A stretch of 64,000 bases of DNA from Cellulophaga sp. HaHa_2_95 (GTDB lineage: Bacteria; Bacteroidota; Bacteroidia; Flavobacteriales; Flavobacteriaceae). Each line of letters begins with the position of its first letter. Within the stretch, counting starts at the first letter, position 1. A model generated the notes under the pieces. It had not been told where the DNA came from. It saw nothing but the letters and a program-made list of their open reading frames with translations, and made no database searches. The stretch lies in NCBI RefSeq assembly GCF_019278565.1, contig NZ_CP058988.1:124001-188000 (forward strand), given 5' to 3'. The position numbers and the translations under genes are program-made. Below are positions 14,607 through 22,938 of the stretch, piece after piece.

Positions 14607-16142
14607 CTATTCTTTTTTACCGTTTCCTACCATGGTATGCAAGATTCCATCCTTTACATTAATCCATAAATAATTGAAGAATGATTTTGTAGGATCTCTT
14701 TCCACTTTTATTTGCCCATGTCTAAATCCGTATTCATCGGTAGTAGAGCCATCATTCGTAAAAATATTTACCATTGTGGTCAAAAATTTATTCACTCCTA
14801 GACGATCCTTTTTCAAAACAACAAAACTAAAATCAGAGTAATTCATTTTTATATCTCCAGAAGATACATATTCATCTCCGCTAATGGTAAAATATAAAGC
14901 ATCAATGGTGCCTTTTGCTTCTGCTCTTAAATTAGGCCTCAGAAAAGCATCTAGTTCTTCGGTATTAAAATTAGTAATAACCCCAGAAGCTTGAAACAGA
15001 TGCTTACCATTTTCCTCATAGAAAGACCAATCTAATTCAATAGGGGCTGCTCCCATAATTTTGGCCTTATTCTTAATCGTAAGTGGTTTTGACCCCACAC
15101 TAGAAATATTTTTCATCACAGAGGTCACCTCTGTAAAAATTAATTCTCCTGGTTTGGTAGTTGGCGAAACTAACTCTGAATAAGATACGCTTCCGTTTTC
15201 TACCAACAAACAAGGAATAGTCAAACCAAAAGGCAAGTTCCTGATCGTTTTTCCAAACATATCTGTTAGAGTATAGTCATCTGGCATTAGCTTATTCCTA
15301 TACATTTCCAAGGCCAATCCTTTAATTACAACAGAGGGTATTTTCACATCAAGAGAGTCTTGTTCTATCTTAAAATCGAACTTAGAAAGAGTCACCTCGG
15401 GTATTTTCAGACAGATCCAATCGCGCTCTTTCGAGATATGCTTTTGCAACGCCCCTTTGGTATACTTCGTCTTTAGTTCTACCCCCTTTAGCACTACTGC
15501 ACCATCAGAATTAAGAGCATCAATATGCAAGTTTTCATACGGCCCCAAAGCTGTTTTAATTGAAGTTGCTGCTAAAGTATAAGAGGAATATGTAAAAGGA
15601 ATTTGGTCCTGTACAGTATTGGATGACAGCTTAACATCGTTCACCCCAATACCTATCGCTTCCGCAGAAAATAGCAAACTATCAGTTTTTCTATCTACCA
15701 GCTTCAAGTCTGCATCTAGTAATTGAAAATTCTGAATAGCTATTTTTTCTTTAAAATTTGATGGTGTAGATTTTTCAATAGCGGTGGTGTCCTTCGTTTG
15801 AAATTTCGCAATTACCCCGTCTATTTTTACAAGGTCGATGGAAACAGTACCATGCCTAAAATATTCCAAATACCCAAAACCGTCTAAGCTTAGACTACCA
15901 ATTTTTGCAGTGTTCAACACAGATTGATGCATGAAGGTAATGTTCTCTAGACTAAGATGACTAGAGAGCAAATTCAAACTCAGTTCTTCATACTCCACTT
16001 GCAGCGTAGACACGAGTTCTGTTTTTAAAGCTTGAGCAATTTTGCCTTTTACATAAATATGTACTGCACTATATAGTACTATAAATAGCGTAATTGTTCC
16101 AAGTGTCCAAAAAATTTGTTTTTTACGTAAAATTGGTCTCAA
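14607..16142 (-). CDS. AsmA/DUF748-like envelope protein (511 aa)
   Basis: One N-terminal helix (about residues 10-30, FWTLGTITLFIVLYSAVHIY) anchors a long beta-strand-rich periplasmic domain. LSLNLLSSHLSLENITF and a C-terminal segment with IKMNYSDFSFVVLKKD and FFNYLWINVKDGI match AsmA/DUF748-type proteins common in Bacteroidetes. It is the first gene of a three-gene minus-strand unit with the thioredoxin-fold protein and a second AsmA-like protein, and is divergent from cls. A role in lipid or envelope homeostasis is plausible from the fold and the neighbouring cardiolipin synthase gene; no enzymatic motif is seen. Confidence 0.7.
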   Translation of the reverse strand: MRPILRKKQIFWTLGTITLFIVLYSAVHIYVKGKIAQALKTELVSTLQVEYEELSLNLLSSHLSLENITFMHQSVLNTAKIGSLSLDGFGYLEYFRHGTVSIDLVKIDGVIAKFQTKDTTAIEKSTPSNFKEKIAIQNFQLLDADLKLVDRKTDSLLFSAEAIGIGVNDVKLSSNTVQDQIPFTYSSYTLAATSIKTALGPYENLHIDALNSDGAVVLKGVELKTKYTKGALQKHISKERDWICLKIPEVTLSKFDFKIEQDSLDVKIPSVVIKGLALEMYRNKLMPDDYTLTDMFGKTIRNLPFGLTIPCLLVENGSVSYSELVSPTTKPGELIFTEVTSVMKNISSVGSKPLTIKNKAKIMGAAPIELDWSFYEENGKHLFQASGVITNFNTEELDAFLRPNLRAEAKGTIDALYFTISGDEYVSSGDIKMNYSDFSFVVLKKDRLGVNKFLTTMVNIFTNDGSTTDEYGFRHGQIKVERDPTKSFFNYLWINVKDGILHTMVGNGKKE

Positions 16143-16298
16143 TGGAAATTTAGTTTTATTTTAGAATGTAAACTTCTCTAATTTATAGGCCAATCCACAT
16201 CCCAATCCATTTTATAATTAACTGTAATAACAGTAATAGCGCCAAATGTCCCGAGAAATTGAGTACTTTGATTTAGAATTTAAAACACCAACCACTAC

Positions 16299-17723
16299 AT
16301 GATCAAAACAATACTTTTAATTGGTTACCTTATATTGACATTGTGGGCATTTGGAAGCATTGTTCTTCACGGTTCTAGGCCTACTAAATCGTTAAGTTGG
16401 TTATTAACTATTATAGCCATTCCTTTTGGTGGCCCTATACTATACTATCTCTTTGGGGTCAATAGACGAAAATTTCGTTTTTTTAGACTTAGACAAACAG
16501 AGAGGAGGCGCTTGTATGATGAGACCTATAAAAGCCTATCAACCACAGAAGACGACATTCATGTTCATGAAAACAAATACGAAAAGCTATCTAATTTAAA
16601 TAAGAAAAACACATTTTTTCCTTCTTATAAAGGCAATAATGTCAACATTCTTAATGATGGAGAAGAAACTTTTGACGCCATTTTTGAGGCCATTAAAAAT
16701 GCAAAATCTTTTGTACACCTACAGTATTATATTTTTGAAGAAGGCGAATTAACAGAACGGTTTTATGAATTGTTTAAAGCAAAAATTAAAGAAGGGGTCG
16801 AAGTGCGTTTAATTTATGATTCTGTCGGAAGTTTTTCCTTTAGAGGTAAAACAATAAAACGCTTTAAAGATATTGGGGTACAAGCTTACCCAATGATGCC
16901 CCTACGTTTTGGTAGCTTGCTCTTTACCTTAAATTATAGAAACCATAGAAAAATTTTGATTATCGATGGCTGTTTAGGATTTACGGGAGGCGTGAATATA
17001 TCTGACAAGTACATAAAAAAAAGTTCTCCTCTTGGTATCTGGAAAGATTTACATGTACGATTAGAAGGCCCTGTGGTCAATAGCTTACACCGTATTTTCA
17101 TCAAAGATTATCACTTTGCGAGCAGTAAAGAGATGCTTATCCATGAAAAGTACTTGCCTAATCTTAAACCTATTGGGGAAAGCACGGTACAAATAGTGGC
17201 TAGTGGACCAGATTCTAGACAACCTGCTGTGATGCAGCAGTATATTTCTATGATTAATAGTGCTACCACATCAGTCTATATTGCCAATCCCTATTTTATT
17301 CCAGGCACTACCGTATTACAAGCCATAAAAATAGCGGCCCTCAGTGGTATTCAAGTAAGTTTATTGATTCCTAATAAATCAGATTCATTAATGGCAAAGT
17401 ACTCTATGTTCTCCAGGTTCGAAGAGCTTCTTGCAATTGGCGTAAACATTTATTTACGAGAAGACTTCTCGCACAGTAAAGTTATACTGATTGATAATGA
17501 AGTGGCGTCTGTGGGATCTGGAAATTTTGACTACCGAAGCTTTGAGCATAATTTTGAAGCCAACGCCGTTATATATGATAAAAAGATCACTGAGACTATT
17601 TGTAAAGAATTTACGGAATACTGTGAAATTAATAAAAGCTTAGATTACGAAACCTTTAAAAACCGCCCGCTTTACCAGCGTTTTATAGAAGGAATTGCTA
17701 AATTTTTTAGTCCACTACTCTAA
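16299..17723 (+). CDS. cls: Cardiolipin synthase (phospholipase D superfamily)
   Basis: The protein is 474 aa. Two N-terminal hydrophobic helices (~3-25 and ~33-52) are followed by a basic linker and two PLD domains. HKD motif 1 is His216-x-Lys218-x4-Asp223 (HRKILIID) and motif 2 is His392-x-Lys394-x4-Asp399 (HSKVILID), both with the usual Gly/Ser-rich followers (FTGGVN, VGSGNFDYRS). The enzyme condenses two phosphatidylglycerols to cardiolipin and glycerol at the inner membrane. Length and arrangement equal bacterial ClsA-type enzymes. It is divergent from the AsmA-like unit, and a separate promoter precedes the next gene, so it is probably monocistronic. Confidence 0.93.
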   Translation: MIKTILLIGYLILTLWAFGSIVLHGSRPTKSLSWLLTIIAIPFGGPILYYLFGVNRRKFRFFRLRQTERRRLYDETYKSLSTTEDDIHVHENKYEKLSNLNKKNTFFPSYKGNNVNILNDGEETFDAIFEAIKNAKSFVHLQYYIFEEGELTERFYELFKAKIKEGVEVRLIYDSVGSFSFRGKTIKRFKDIGVQAYPMMPLRFGSLLFTLNYRNHRKILIIDGCLGFTGGVNISDKYIKKSSPLGIWKDLHVRLEGPVVNSLHRIFIKDYHFASSKEMLIHEKYLPNLKPIGESTVQIVASGPDSRQPAVMQQYISMINSATTSVYIANPYFIPGTTVLQAIKIAALSGIQVSLLIPNKSDSLMAKYSMFSRFEELLAIGVNIYLREDFSHSKVILIDNEVASVGSGNFDYRSFEHNFEANAVIYDKKITETICKEFTEYCEINKSLDYETFKNRPLYQRFIEGIAKFFSPLL

Positions 17724-17755
17724 ATATTAAAGATGCATAAGAGTTAATAAATTCG

Positions 17756-17785
17756 TTGAACTGAGCAATAGCCTATGTAAGTTTG
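17756..17785 (+). promoter_or_regulatory. Promoter of the small barrel-protein gene
   Basis: TTG (17756-17758), 19 nt, then TAAGTTTG (17778-17785) fits the Bacteroidetes consensus. A second TAnnTTTG match, TATATTTG, lies at 17789-17796. Both place initiation shortly before the start at 17824. Confidence 0.65.
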
Positions 17786-17823
17786 CTCTATATTTGCTTC
17801 GAATAATTTTTAAACAAATAACA

Positions 17824-18294
17824 ATGAAAAAAATATTAGGTGTATTTGCAATCATTCTACTTGCCAGCATTTCAGCACAGGCGCAAAGTATTTCTAAAAA
17901 TGCTTTAGGTCTTAGATTAGGAGACAATGACGGATTTGGCGGGGAGATATCGTACCAAAGATATTTAAAAGAAAATAACCGTTTGGAGTTTGATCTAGGC
18001 TGGAGAGATTCTAATAATGTAGACGCATTCAAATTAGTTGGTTTATACCAATGGGTAATGCCTATTGAAGGCAACTTTAATTGGTTCGTAGGTGCAGGTG
18101 CAGGTATTGGATCTTTTGATGCAGGAGAAAACGATGGTACGTTTGCTTTAATTGCAGGTGATATAGGTATTGAGTATAATTTTGATTTCCCTTTGATACT
18201 TTCTCTAGATATGCGTCCTGAACTAGGATTCAATGACAATTATTCTGATGATTTAGATTTAGATATCGCCTTAGGGATCAGATATCAATTTTAG
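17824..18294 (+). CDS. Small outer-membrane beta-barrel protein (156 aa)
   Basis: ATG 17824 gives a clean signal peptide (MKKILGVFAIILLASISAQA, cut before QS). The mature ~136 residues show alternating strands with many Gly and aromatic residues, such as FVGAGAGIGSF and IALGIRYQF with the C-terminal Phe expected for outer-membrane barrels. It resembles small eight-strand OmpX/OmpA-like barrels, probably structural or surface-exposed. An upstream ATG (17794) would start inside the TATATTTG promoter element and was rejected. The metallopeptidase gene starts 4 nt after its stop. Confidence 0.8.
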   Translation: MKKILGVFAIILLASISAQAQSISKNALGLRLGDNDGFGGEISYQRYLKENNRLEFDLGWRDSNNVDAFKLVGLYQWVMPIEGNFNWFVGAGAGIGSFDAGENDGTFALIAGDIGIEYNFDFPLILSLDMRPELGFNDNYSDDLDLDIALGIRYQF

Positions 18295-18298
18295 ATAC

Positions 18299-18949
18299 AT
18301 GAAAAAAGGAATTAAACATAAAAAGTGGCAATTAGCCACTTTTTTGCTTTTAGCACTAGCCACACTTATAATCTACGAAAATATGATAGAAAAAAATCCA
18401 GAACATATTATTCCAGATGCAATTCGTAAGGAAGCGGAGTTTGCCTTATCACACTATCCGGAATTAAGAAATACCCGCATCGAATTTAAATTTAAAAAGA
18501 ATATTAAAAAATCAATCATGCAAGCTCAGCCTTCCTTTTTGAGCTTATTACGGCCTAAAAAGAAACGAAGCTACTATATTTTTATAAGTGAAAATTTTGA
18601 AATAGAAGGGCAGAAATTTGCTACTAAAGATATTCCTGAAAACGTTATGATAGGATGGTTAGGGCACGAGCTAGGACATGTCATGGACTATAGAAACCGT
18701 AGTAGCTTAAATTTAATCTGGTTTGGCATAAAATATTACTTTATAGATGCATCAATCAAAGAAGCAGAAAGAGCGGCAGATTCTCATGCAGTTGCTAAAA
18801 ATTTAGATGGATACATTCTAGACACCAAAAACTTTATATTGAACAACACCAACTTATCAGAAATCTATAAAGCTCGAATTAGGAAATATTATTTATCTCC
18901 CGATGAGATTATGATTCTTGTAGAAGAACGTGACAAAGCAAAACAATAG
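18299..18949 (+). CDS. Membrane-anchored M48-like zinc metallopeptidase
   Basis: A 216-aa protein with a single N-terminal helix (~11-27). It carries the zinc motif HELGH at residues 123-127 and a second motif E157RAAD161, which supplies the third ligand as in M48-type gluzincins (ExxxD). The domain is short and lacks the multiple helices of HtpX or Ste24. The catalytic part would face the periplasm. It is translated 4 nt behind the small barrel gene, so the pair is probably one transcript and the peptidase may act on outer-membrane proteins; that is inference. Substrate unknown. Confidence 0.75.
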   Translation: MKKGIKHKKWQLATFLLLALATLIIYENMIEKNPEHIIPDAIRKEAEFALSHYPELRNTRIEFKFKKNIKKSIMQAQPSFLSLLRPKKKRSYYIFISENFEIEGQKFATKDIPENVMIGWLGHELGHVMDYRNRSSLNLIWFGIKYYFIDASIKEAERAADSHAVAKNLDGYILDTKNFILNNTNLSEIYKARIRKYYLSPDEIMILVEERDKAKQ

Positions 18950-18959
18950 TTACGTATAA

Positions 18960-20480
18960 CTACTGTTTTGCGACAAATTCTTCCCAAGTTTTAAACTTCT
19001 CTTCATTCATTACCCGTTCCATTTTTACTTGCCCACCTTTCTTCTTATTGGCTCCACTCCATTCATGAAAAACAGAAGGAGACACCACATTCACTTTTAC
19101 TCCTTTTAACGCCTTAGAACGAGCCACTCTATAGTTCTTATTCGCTTCTTTTAAATGTTCATCTAAAGCAGCTACGACCTCTTCGGTAACTAAATTGCTC
19201 TCACAACCCAGATACCAACTATGGTAAAAATCGTCCTCAAAACGTTTAGCACACAAAGTATATTCAGGTATTTTTACATTAAATACTTCCTCTATATGAT
19301 TAACAGCATCGTCTAATTTATTTACGGACAACTGAGAACCGACAGTATTTAAAAAGAATTTGGTTCTTCCCGTAATTTTAATTTCTGCACGCGCTACATC
19401 CGTAAATTCAATGGTATCTCCAATAAGATAACGCCACGTTCCTGAAACAGTACTTATGATTAAGGCATAGTCCTGCTCTTTCTCTACTTCCGACAGTCTT
19501 AAGGTAGGAGCATCACTGGTCAAGGAACCGTCTTGATTAATGTATTCTGGTTTAAAGGGCACAAACTCAAAATAGATACCATTATTCGTTGCTAATTTCA
19601 TAGCATCGGTTTCTGGCCTAGATTGGAAAGCTACAAAACCCTCTGATGCTAAATAAGTATCTATAACCGTAATAGGCTTTCCCATTAAAGCCATAAAACT
19701 TTTTTCATAAGGCCCGAAAGCTACCCCGCCCGAAGTATACACTTGCAAATTTGGCCAAATTTCATGTATGTTTTTTAAATTATGATCGGCAATCACTTTT
19801 TCTAACATTAATTCTATCCAAGAAGGTATACCGCTTAAAGCACCAATATCCCAATTTTCAGCATTATCAGAAATTTTTTGAACACGTTCATCCCAATCCT
19901 CTATTTGTGCAATTTCTTCCCCTGGTTTATAATAATCTCTAAACCAAAACGGAATATTACTTGCACTTATCCCACTTATTTCTCCTTCTAGATGCGTGTC
20001 TTTTTCGGTTAAATCTGTGGAACTCCCCAACATTAAAATTCCTTTTTCAAAAAATTCTGCCGGCAAATCAAAATTTGCTAGCGCAGATACTTGATCAATA
20101 CCCGTACTTTTTATAGCAGCAATCATATCGTCTGTTACCGGTATTTTTTTGCTAGATTTTCCCGTAGTACCAGAACTTAACGCATAATAATCTGGCTTTC
20201 CTGGCCAAGTAATATTTTCCCCGCCTTCATGAAGTTTATGCCACCATTCTACATTCATTTTGTTATAGTCAAAGAACGGAATAGTTTCTGAAAACTGCTT
20301 AGACGTATGTTCAGAGGCTAAAAGTTCATCAAATTTATAATGAACTCCGAACGCTGTATCCTTTGCTTTATCAAGCAAATCTTTCAATACTTGTTCTTGC
20401 TCTTCTATTGGGTTAGACTCTGATGTTAGTATATCTTTTAAATCTATAATCCCTTTTATTACTGCTCCTAAAATTGCCAT
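18960..20480 (-). CDS. GH3-family (auxin-responsive type) acyl-adenylating enzyme
   Basis: The protein is 506 aa. The adenylation P-loop is YALSSGTTGKSSKKIPVT (about residues 100-117), followed by YTSGGVAFGPYEKSF and the core WRYLIGDTIEFTD and ITGRTKFFLN segments of the GH3 family (PF03321). Plant GH3 enzymes join amino acids to jasmonate or auxin through an acyl-AMP. Bacterial members are common in Bacteroidetes, and their substrates are unknown. The GH3 name here has no relation to glycoside hydrolase family 3. It is downstream of the DJ-1/PfpI gene on the same strand, but a terminator separates them. Fold confidence is high. Confidence 0.9.
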   Translation of the reverse strand: MAILGAVIKGIIDLKDILTSESNPIEEQEQVLKDLLDKAKDTAFGVHYKFDELLASEHTSKQFSETIPFFDYNKMNVEWWHKLHEGGENITWPGKPDYYALSSGTTGKSSKKIPVTDDMIAAIKSTGIDQVSALANFDLPAEFFEKGILMLGSSTDLTEKDTHLEGEISGISASNIPFWFRDYYKPGEEIAQIEDWDERVQKISDNAENWDIGALSGIPSWIELMLEKVIADHNLKNIHEIWPNLQVYTSGGVAFGPYEKSFMALMGKPITVIDTYLASEGFVAFQSRPETDAMKLATNNGIYFEFVPFKPEYINQDGSLTSDAPTLRLSEVEKEQDYALIISTVSGTWRYLIGDTIEFTDVARAEIKITGRTKFFLNTVGSQLSVNKLDDAVNHIEEVFNVKIPEYTLCAKRFEDDFYHSWYLGCESNLVTEEVVAALDEHLKEANKNYRVARSKALKGVKVNVVSPSVFHEWSGANKKKGGQVKMERVMNEEKFKTWEEFVAKQ

Positions 20481-20506
20481 GCTGTCTGTTTTGTAATGTT
20501 GGTTAG

Positions 20507-20539
20507 AAAAAAATCGGTCAAGAAAATTCCCAGACCGAT
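20507..20539 (-). terminator. Terminator of the DJ-1/PfpI gene (minus strand)
   Basis: On the minus strand ATCGGTC and GACCGAT form a 7-bp stem with a 13-nt loop, followed by a run of T. It lies 35 nt beyond the stop at 20574. Confidence 0.7.
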
Positions 20540-20573
20540 CCTTAAATATATAAAATATGTTAGTACCTAATGC

Positions 20574-21137
20574 CTAAGCATTAGCAACCTGCTTATCATG
20601 CTTGCCTTCTCCAATTTCTTCAATTACTTTGCTGATAAAAGCTGGTAAGTCGTCTGGATTTCTACTGGTTACAAGTCCGCTATCTACCACCACCTGTTTA
20701 TCCATCCAAGTTGCCCCTGCATTTAAAACATCATCTTTAATACTTTTAAAAGAAGTGACCTCCCTATTTTCTATAACTCCTGCGCTGATTAACAACCAAG
20801 GAGCATGGCAAATAGCTGCTACTGGTTTGTGATTCTTAAAAAAACTTCTGATAAATTCTAAAGAATTTTCATCTGTTCTTAAGGTATCTGGATTAGCGAC
20901 ACCACCTGGCAATACTAAAGCATTGTAATCTTCTTCTTTAGCATCTTTTACAAGTTTGGTAACTGCAATGGCTTCTCCCCAGTTTTTATCTTCCCAACTT
21001 TTTATTTCACCTTCTTTGATTGAAATTATATCGACAGATGCTCCTTCATTCTTTAAGGCATTTAGGGGCTCAAATAATTCAGATTTTTCAAATCCGTCTG
21101 TAGCTAGAATAGCCACTTTTTTGTTTTGTAGTTTCAT
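20574..21137 (-). CDS. DJ-1/PfpI family protein (glyoxalase or amidotransferase-like)
   Basis: A 187-aa alpha/beta protein with the nucleophile elbow AICHAPWLL (Cys110-His111) and an acidic residue in DGFEKSEL (residues 14-21). This is the Cys-His-Glu arrangement of the PfpI/YhbO subgroup of DJ-1. Members have been described as proteases, methylglyoxal-detoxifying enzymes or stress chaperones, so the exact reaction is open. The SFKSIKDDVLNAGATW and VTSRNPDDLPAF segments match typical stress-protein YhbO-like sequences. It is monocistronic with its own terminator and fits the surrounding stress gene set. Confidence 0.88.
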   Translation of the reverse strand: MKLQNKKVAILATDGFEKSELFEPLNALKNEGASVDIISIKEGEIKSWEDKNWGEAIAVTKLVKDAKEEDYNALVLPGGVANPDTLRTDENSLEFIRSFFKNHKPVAAICHAPWLLISAGVIENREVTSFKSIKDDVLNAGATWMDKQVVVDSGLVTSRNPDDLPAFISKVIEEIGEGKHDKQVANA

Positions 21138-21302
21138 AGATATATTTTTTAATCATTAGTTTTTTACATACTACTCATCCGAGTATACCTTGTAAAATTA
21201 CAACCGAAGCGAATAAAAAATGTGCTCTAACACATGTATAATGAACGCATAAGCAAAGAGTTAGCATTCATAATCATTAAAAATAATCTAAAAACGTGGG
21301 TA

Positions 21303-22928
21303 CTACTCTAATGGAATTCCTCGCAAACGTTTAAACTGTTGATAGGCTCTTTCTATTTGTTCTTCTGGAGCTTTATCAAATTCTCTACCCGTGACTTTAT
21401 AGACTTTTTGAACACTATCTAACTTTTCGTGCATCATAGCACGAACATACCTGTAATTAGAATCATCGATTAGATTACGAAGTTCTTTAGGATCATTTTC
21501 AAGGTCGTAAAGTTCCCATACATCAATATCATCAAAAAAATGAATGAGTTTATATTTTTGAGTTCTGATTCCGTAATGCTTTTTCACCATATGAAAGGCG
21601 GGATAATCATAGTAGTGATAATAGATCACCTGTCTAAAATCATCTTCTTTCATACTCCCGTCTAACAAGCCTTTAAACGATTCCCCTTGCATCTCTGAAG
21701 CGTAATTTGATATCCCTGCAAAATCTAAAAATGTTGGCGCAAAATCTAAATTCTGTACCATAGCGTTGATAGTGGTATTACCTTTAATCGTTCCCTGATA
21801 TTGCATTAATAATGGAGTTCCAAAAGATTCTTCGTACATAAACCGTTTGTCAAACCAACCTTTTTCACCTAAATAAAACCCTTGATCGGAGGTATAGACA
21901 ATTATGGTATTCTCTTCTAACTCATGTTCTTTAAGATAGTCTAATAACTGCCCTACGCCTTCATCTACAGCCGCAATCGTCGCCATATAATCTTGGAGGT
22001 ACCGCTGCCCTTTCCACCTTGCCAAAGCTTCTCCGTGCAAATCTGCGGTATGGAGCGCATTATTTTTAGCAAGATATGCTTCATCCCAGGCTTTCCTTTG
22101 CGCTAAAGTCATCCGGTCAAAATCTATAGGCCATGGATTGTGAGCTAATGTAGTACTACCATATTCCTGCGTCATTTTTAAATCTTGACCCTCATACATA
22201 TCCTTATAAATGGTTTGCAATTGTGCTGCACTTGCCAATTGATTCTCAAAAGTTGGAAAGTAAGTATCTGGAAGCGGAAATAAGACACTATCATATTTAT
22301 TGGCATGACGAAGCGCAGGCATCCAATTTCTATGCGGAGCCTTATGCTGTACCATTAGAAAAAAGGGTGTGGTATCTTGCTTCCTGTCTTTTAACCAATC
22401 TAGAGCATCATTAGTAATAATATCCGTAGCATATCCTTCAATACGGGTCGTATCTCCGTTTTGAATAAAATCTGGATTGTAGTAGTTCCCTTGATCCACA
22501 ATTATTTTCCAATCATCAAAACCTTCTGGATATCCATGCAAGTGCCACTTACCAAATAAAGCAGTTTGATATCCGGCCTGTTGCATCATCTTTGGCAATG
22601 TGGGCTGACTACCCTCAAAATGATCTCCGTTTTGCCTAAAACCGTTCATATGACTATGCTTCCCCGTTAATATTACCGCCCTACTAGGGCCGCAAATAGA
22701 ATTGGTGACATAACTATGCTTAAAAAGCGCGCCATTCTCCGCAATCCTGTCAATATTAGGAGTGGGTGCTATTTTACCTATAGGATGACCATAAGCGCTA
22801 ATGGCCTGCATAGCATGATCATCTGACATGATAAATATAATATTTGGCCTTTTCTTCTCTTTATTTTTTTCCTCATCAGCACAAGATGCCAACCATAAAA
22901 CTAGAAAAGAAAAGACCAAATATTTCAT
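21303..22928 (-). CDS. Lipoprotein formylglycine sulfatase (family S1), last gene of the PUL
   Basis: The protein is 541 aa. The signal peptide ends in a lipobox (LASC, Cys16). Type I sulfatase motifs follow: metal-binding SDDHAM (35-40), CGPSR (79-83) in which Cys79 would become formylglycine, GKWHLHG, and the later TSDQGFYLGEKGW region. The CxPSR form requires an anaerobic or aerobic maturase encoded elsewhere. The enzyme would remove sulfate esters from a saccharide at the cell surface or periplasm. It begins 10 nt after the GH3 glycosidase stop, so it is almost certainly cotranscribed with the glucan PUL. The sulfated position is unknown. Confidence 0.92.
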   Translation of the reverse strand: MKYLVFSFLVLWLASCADEEKNKEKKRPNIIFIMSDDHAMQAISAYGHPIGKIAPTPNIDRIAENGALFKHSYVTNSICGPSRAVILTGKHSHMNGFRQNGDHFEGSQPTLPKMMQQAGYQTALFGKWHLHGYPEGFDDWKIIVDQGNYYNPDFIQNGDTTRIEGYATDIITNDALDWLKDRKQDTTPFFLMVQHKAPHRNWMPALRHANKYDSVLFPLPDTYFPTFENQLASAAQLQTIYKDMYEGQDLKMTQEYGSTTLAHNPWPIDFDRMTLAQRKAWDEAYLAKNNALHTADLHGEALARWKGQRYLQDYMATIAAVDEGVGQLLDYLKEHELEENTIIVYTSDQGFYLGEKGWFDKRFMYEESFGTPLLMQYQGTIKGNTTINAMVQNLDFAPTFLDFAGISNYASEMQGESFKGLLDGSMKEDDFRQVIYYHYYDYPAFHMVKKHYGIRTQKYKLIHFFDDIDVWELYDLENDPKELRNLIDDSNYRYVRAMMHEKLDSVQKVYKVTGREFDKAPEEQIERAYQQFKRLRGIPLE

Positions 22929-22938
22929 TAAAATACTA

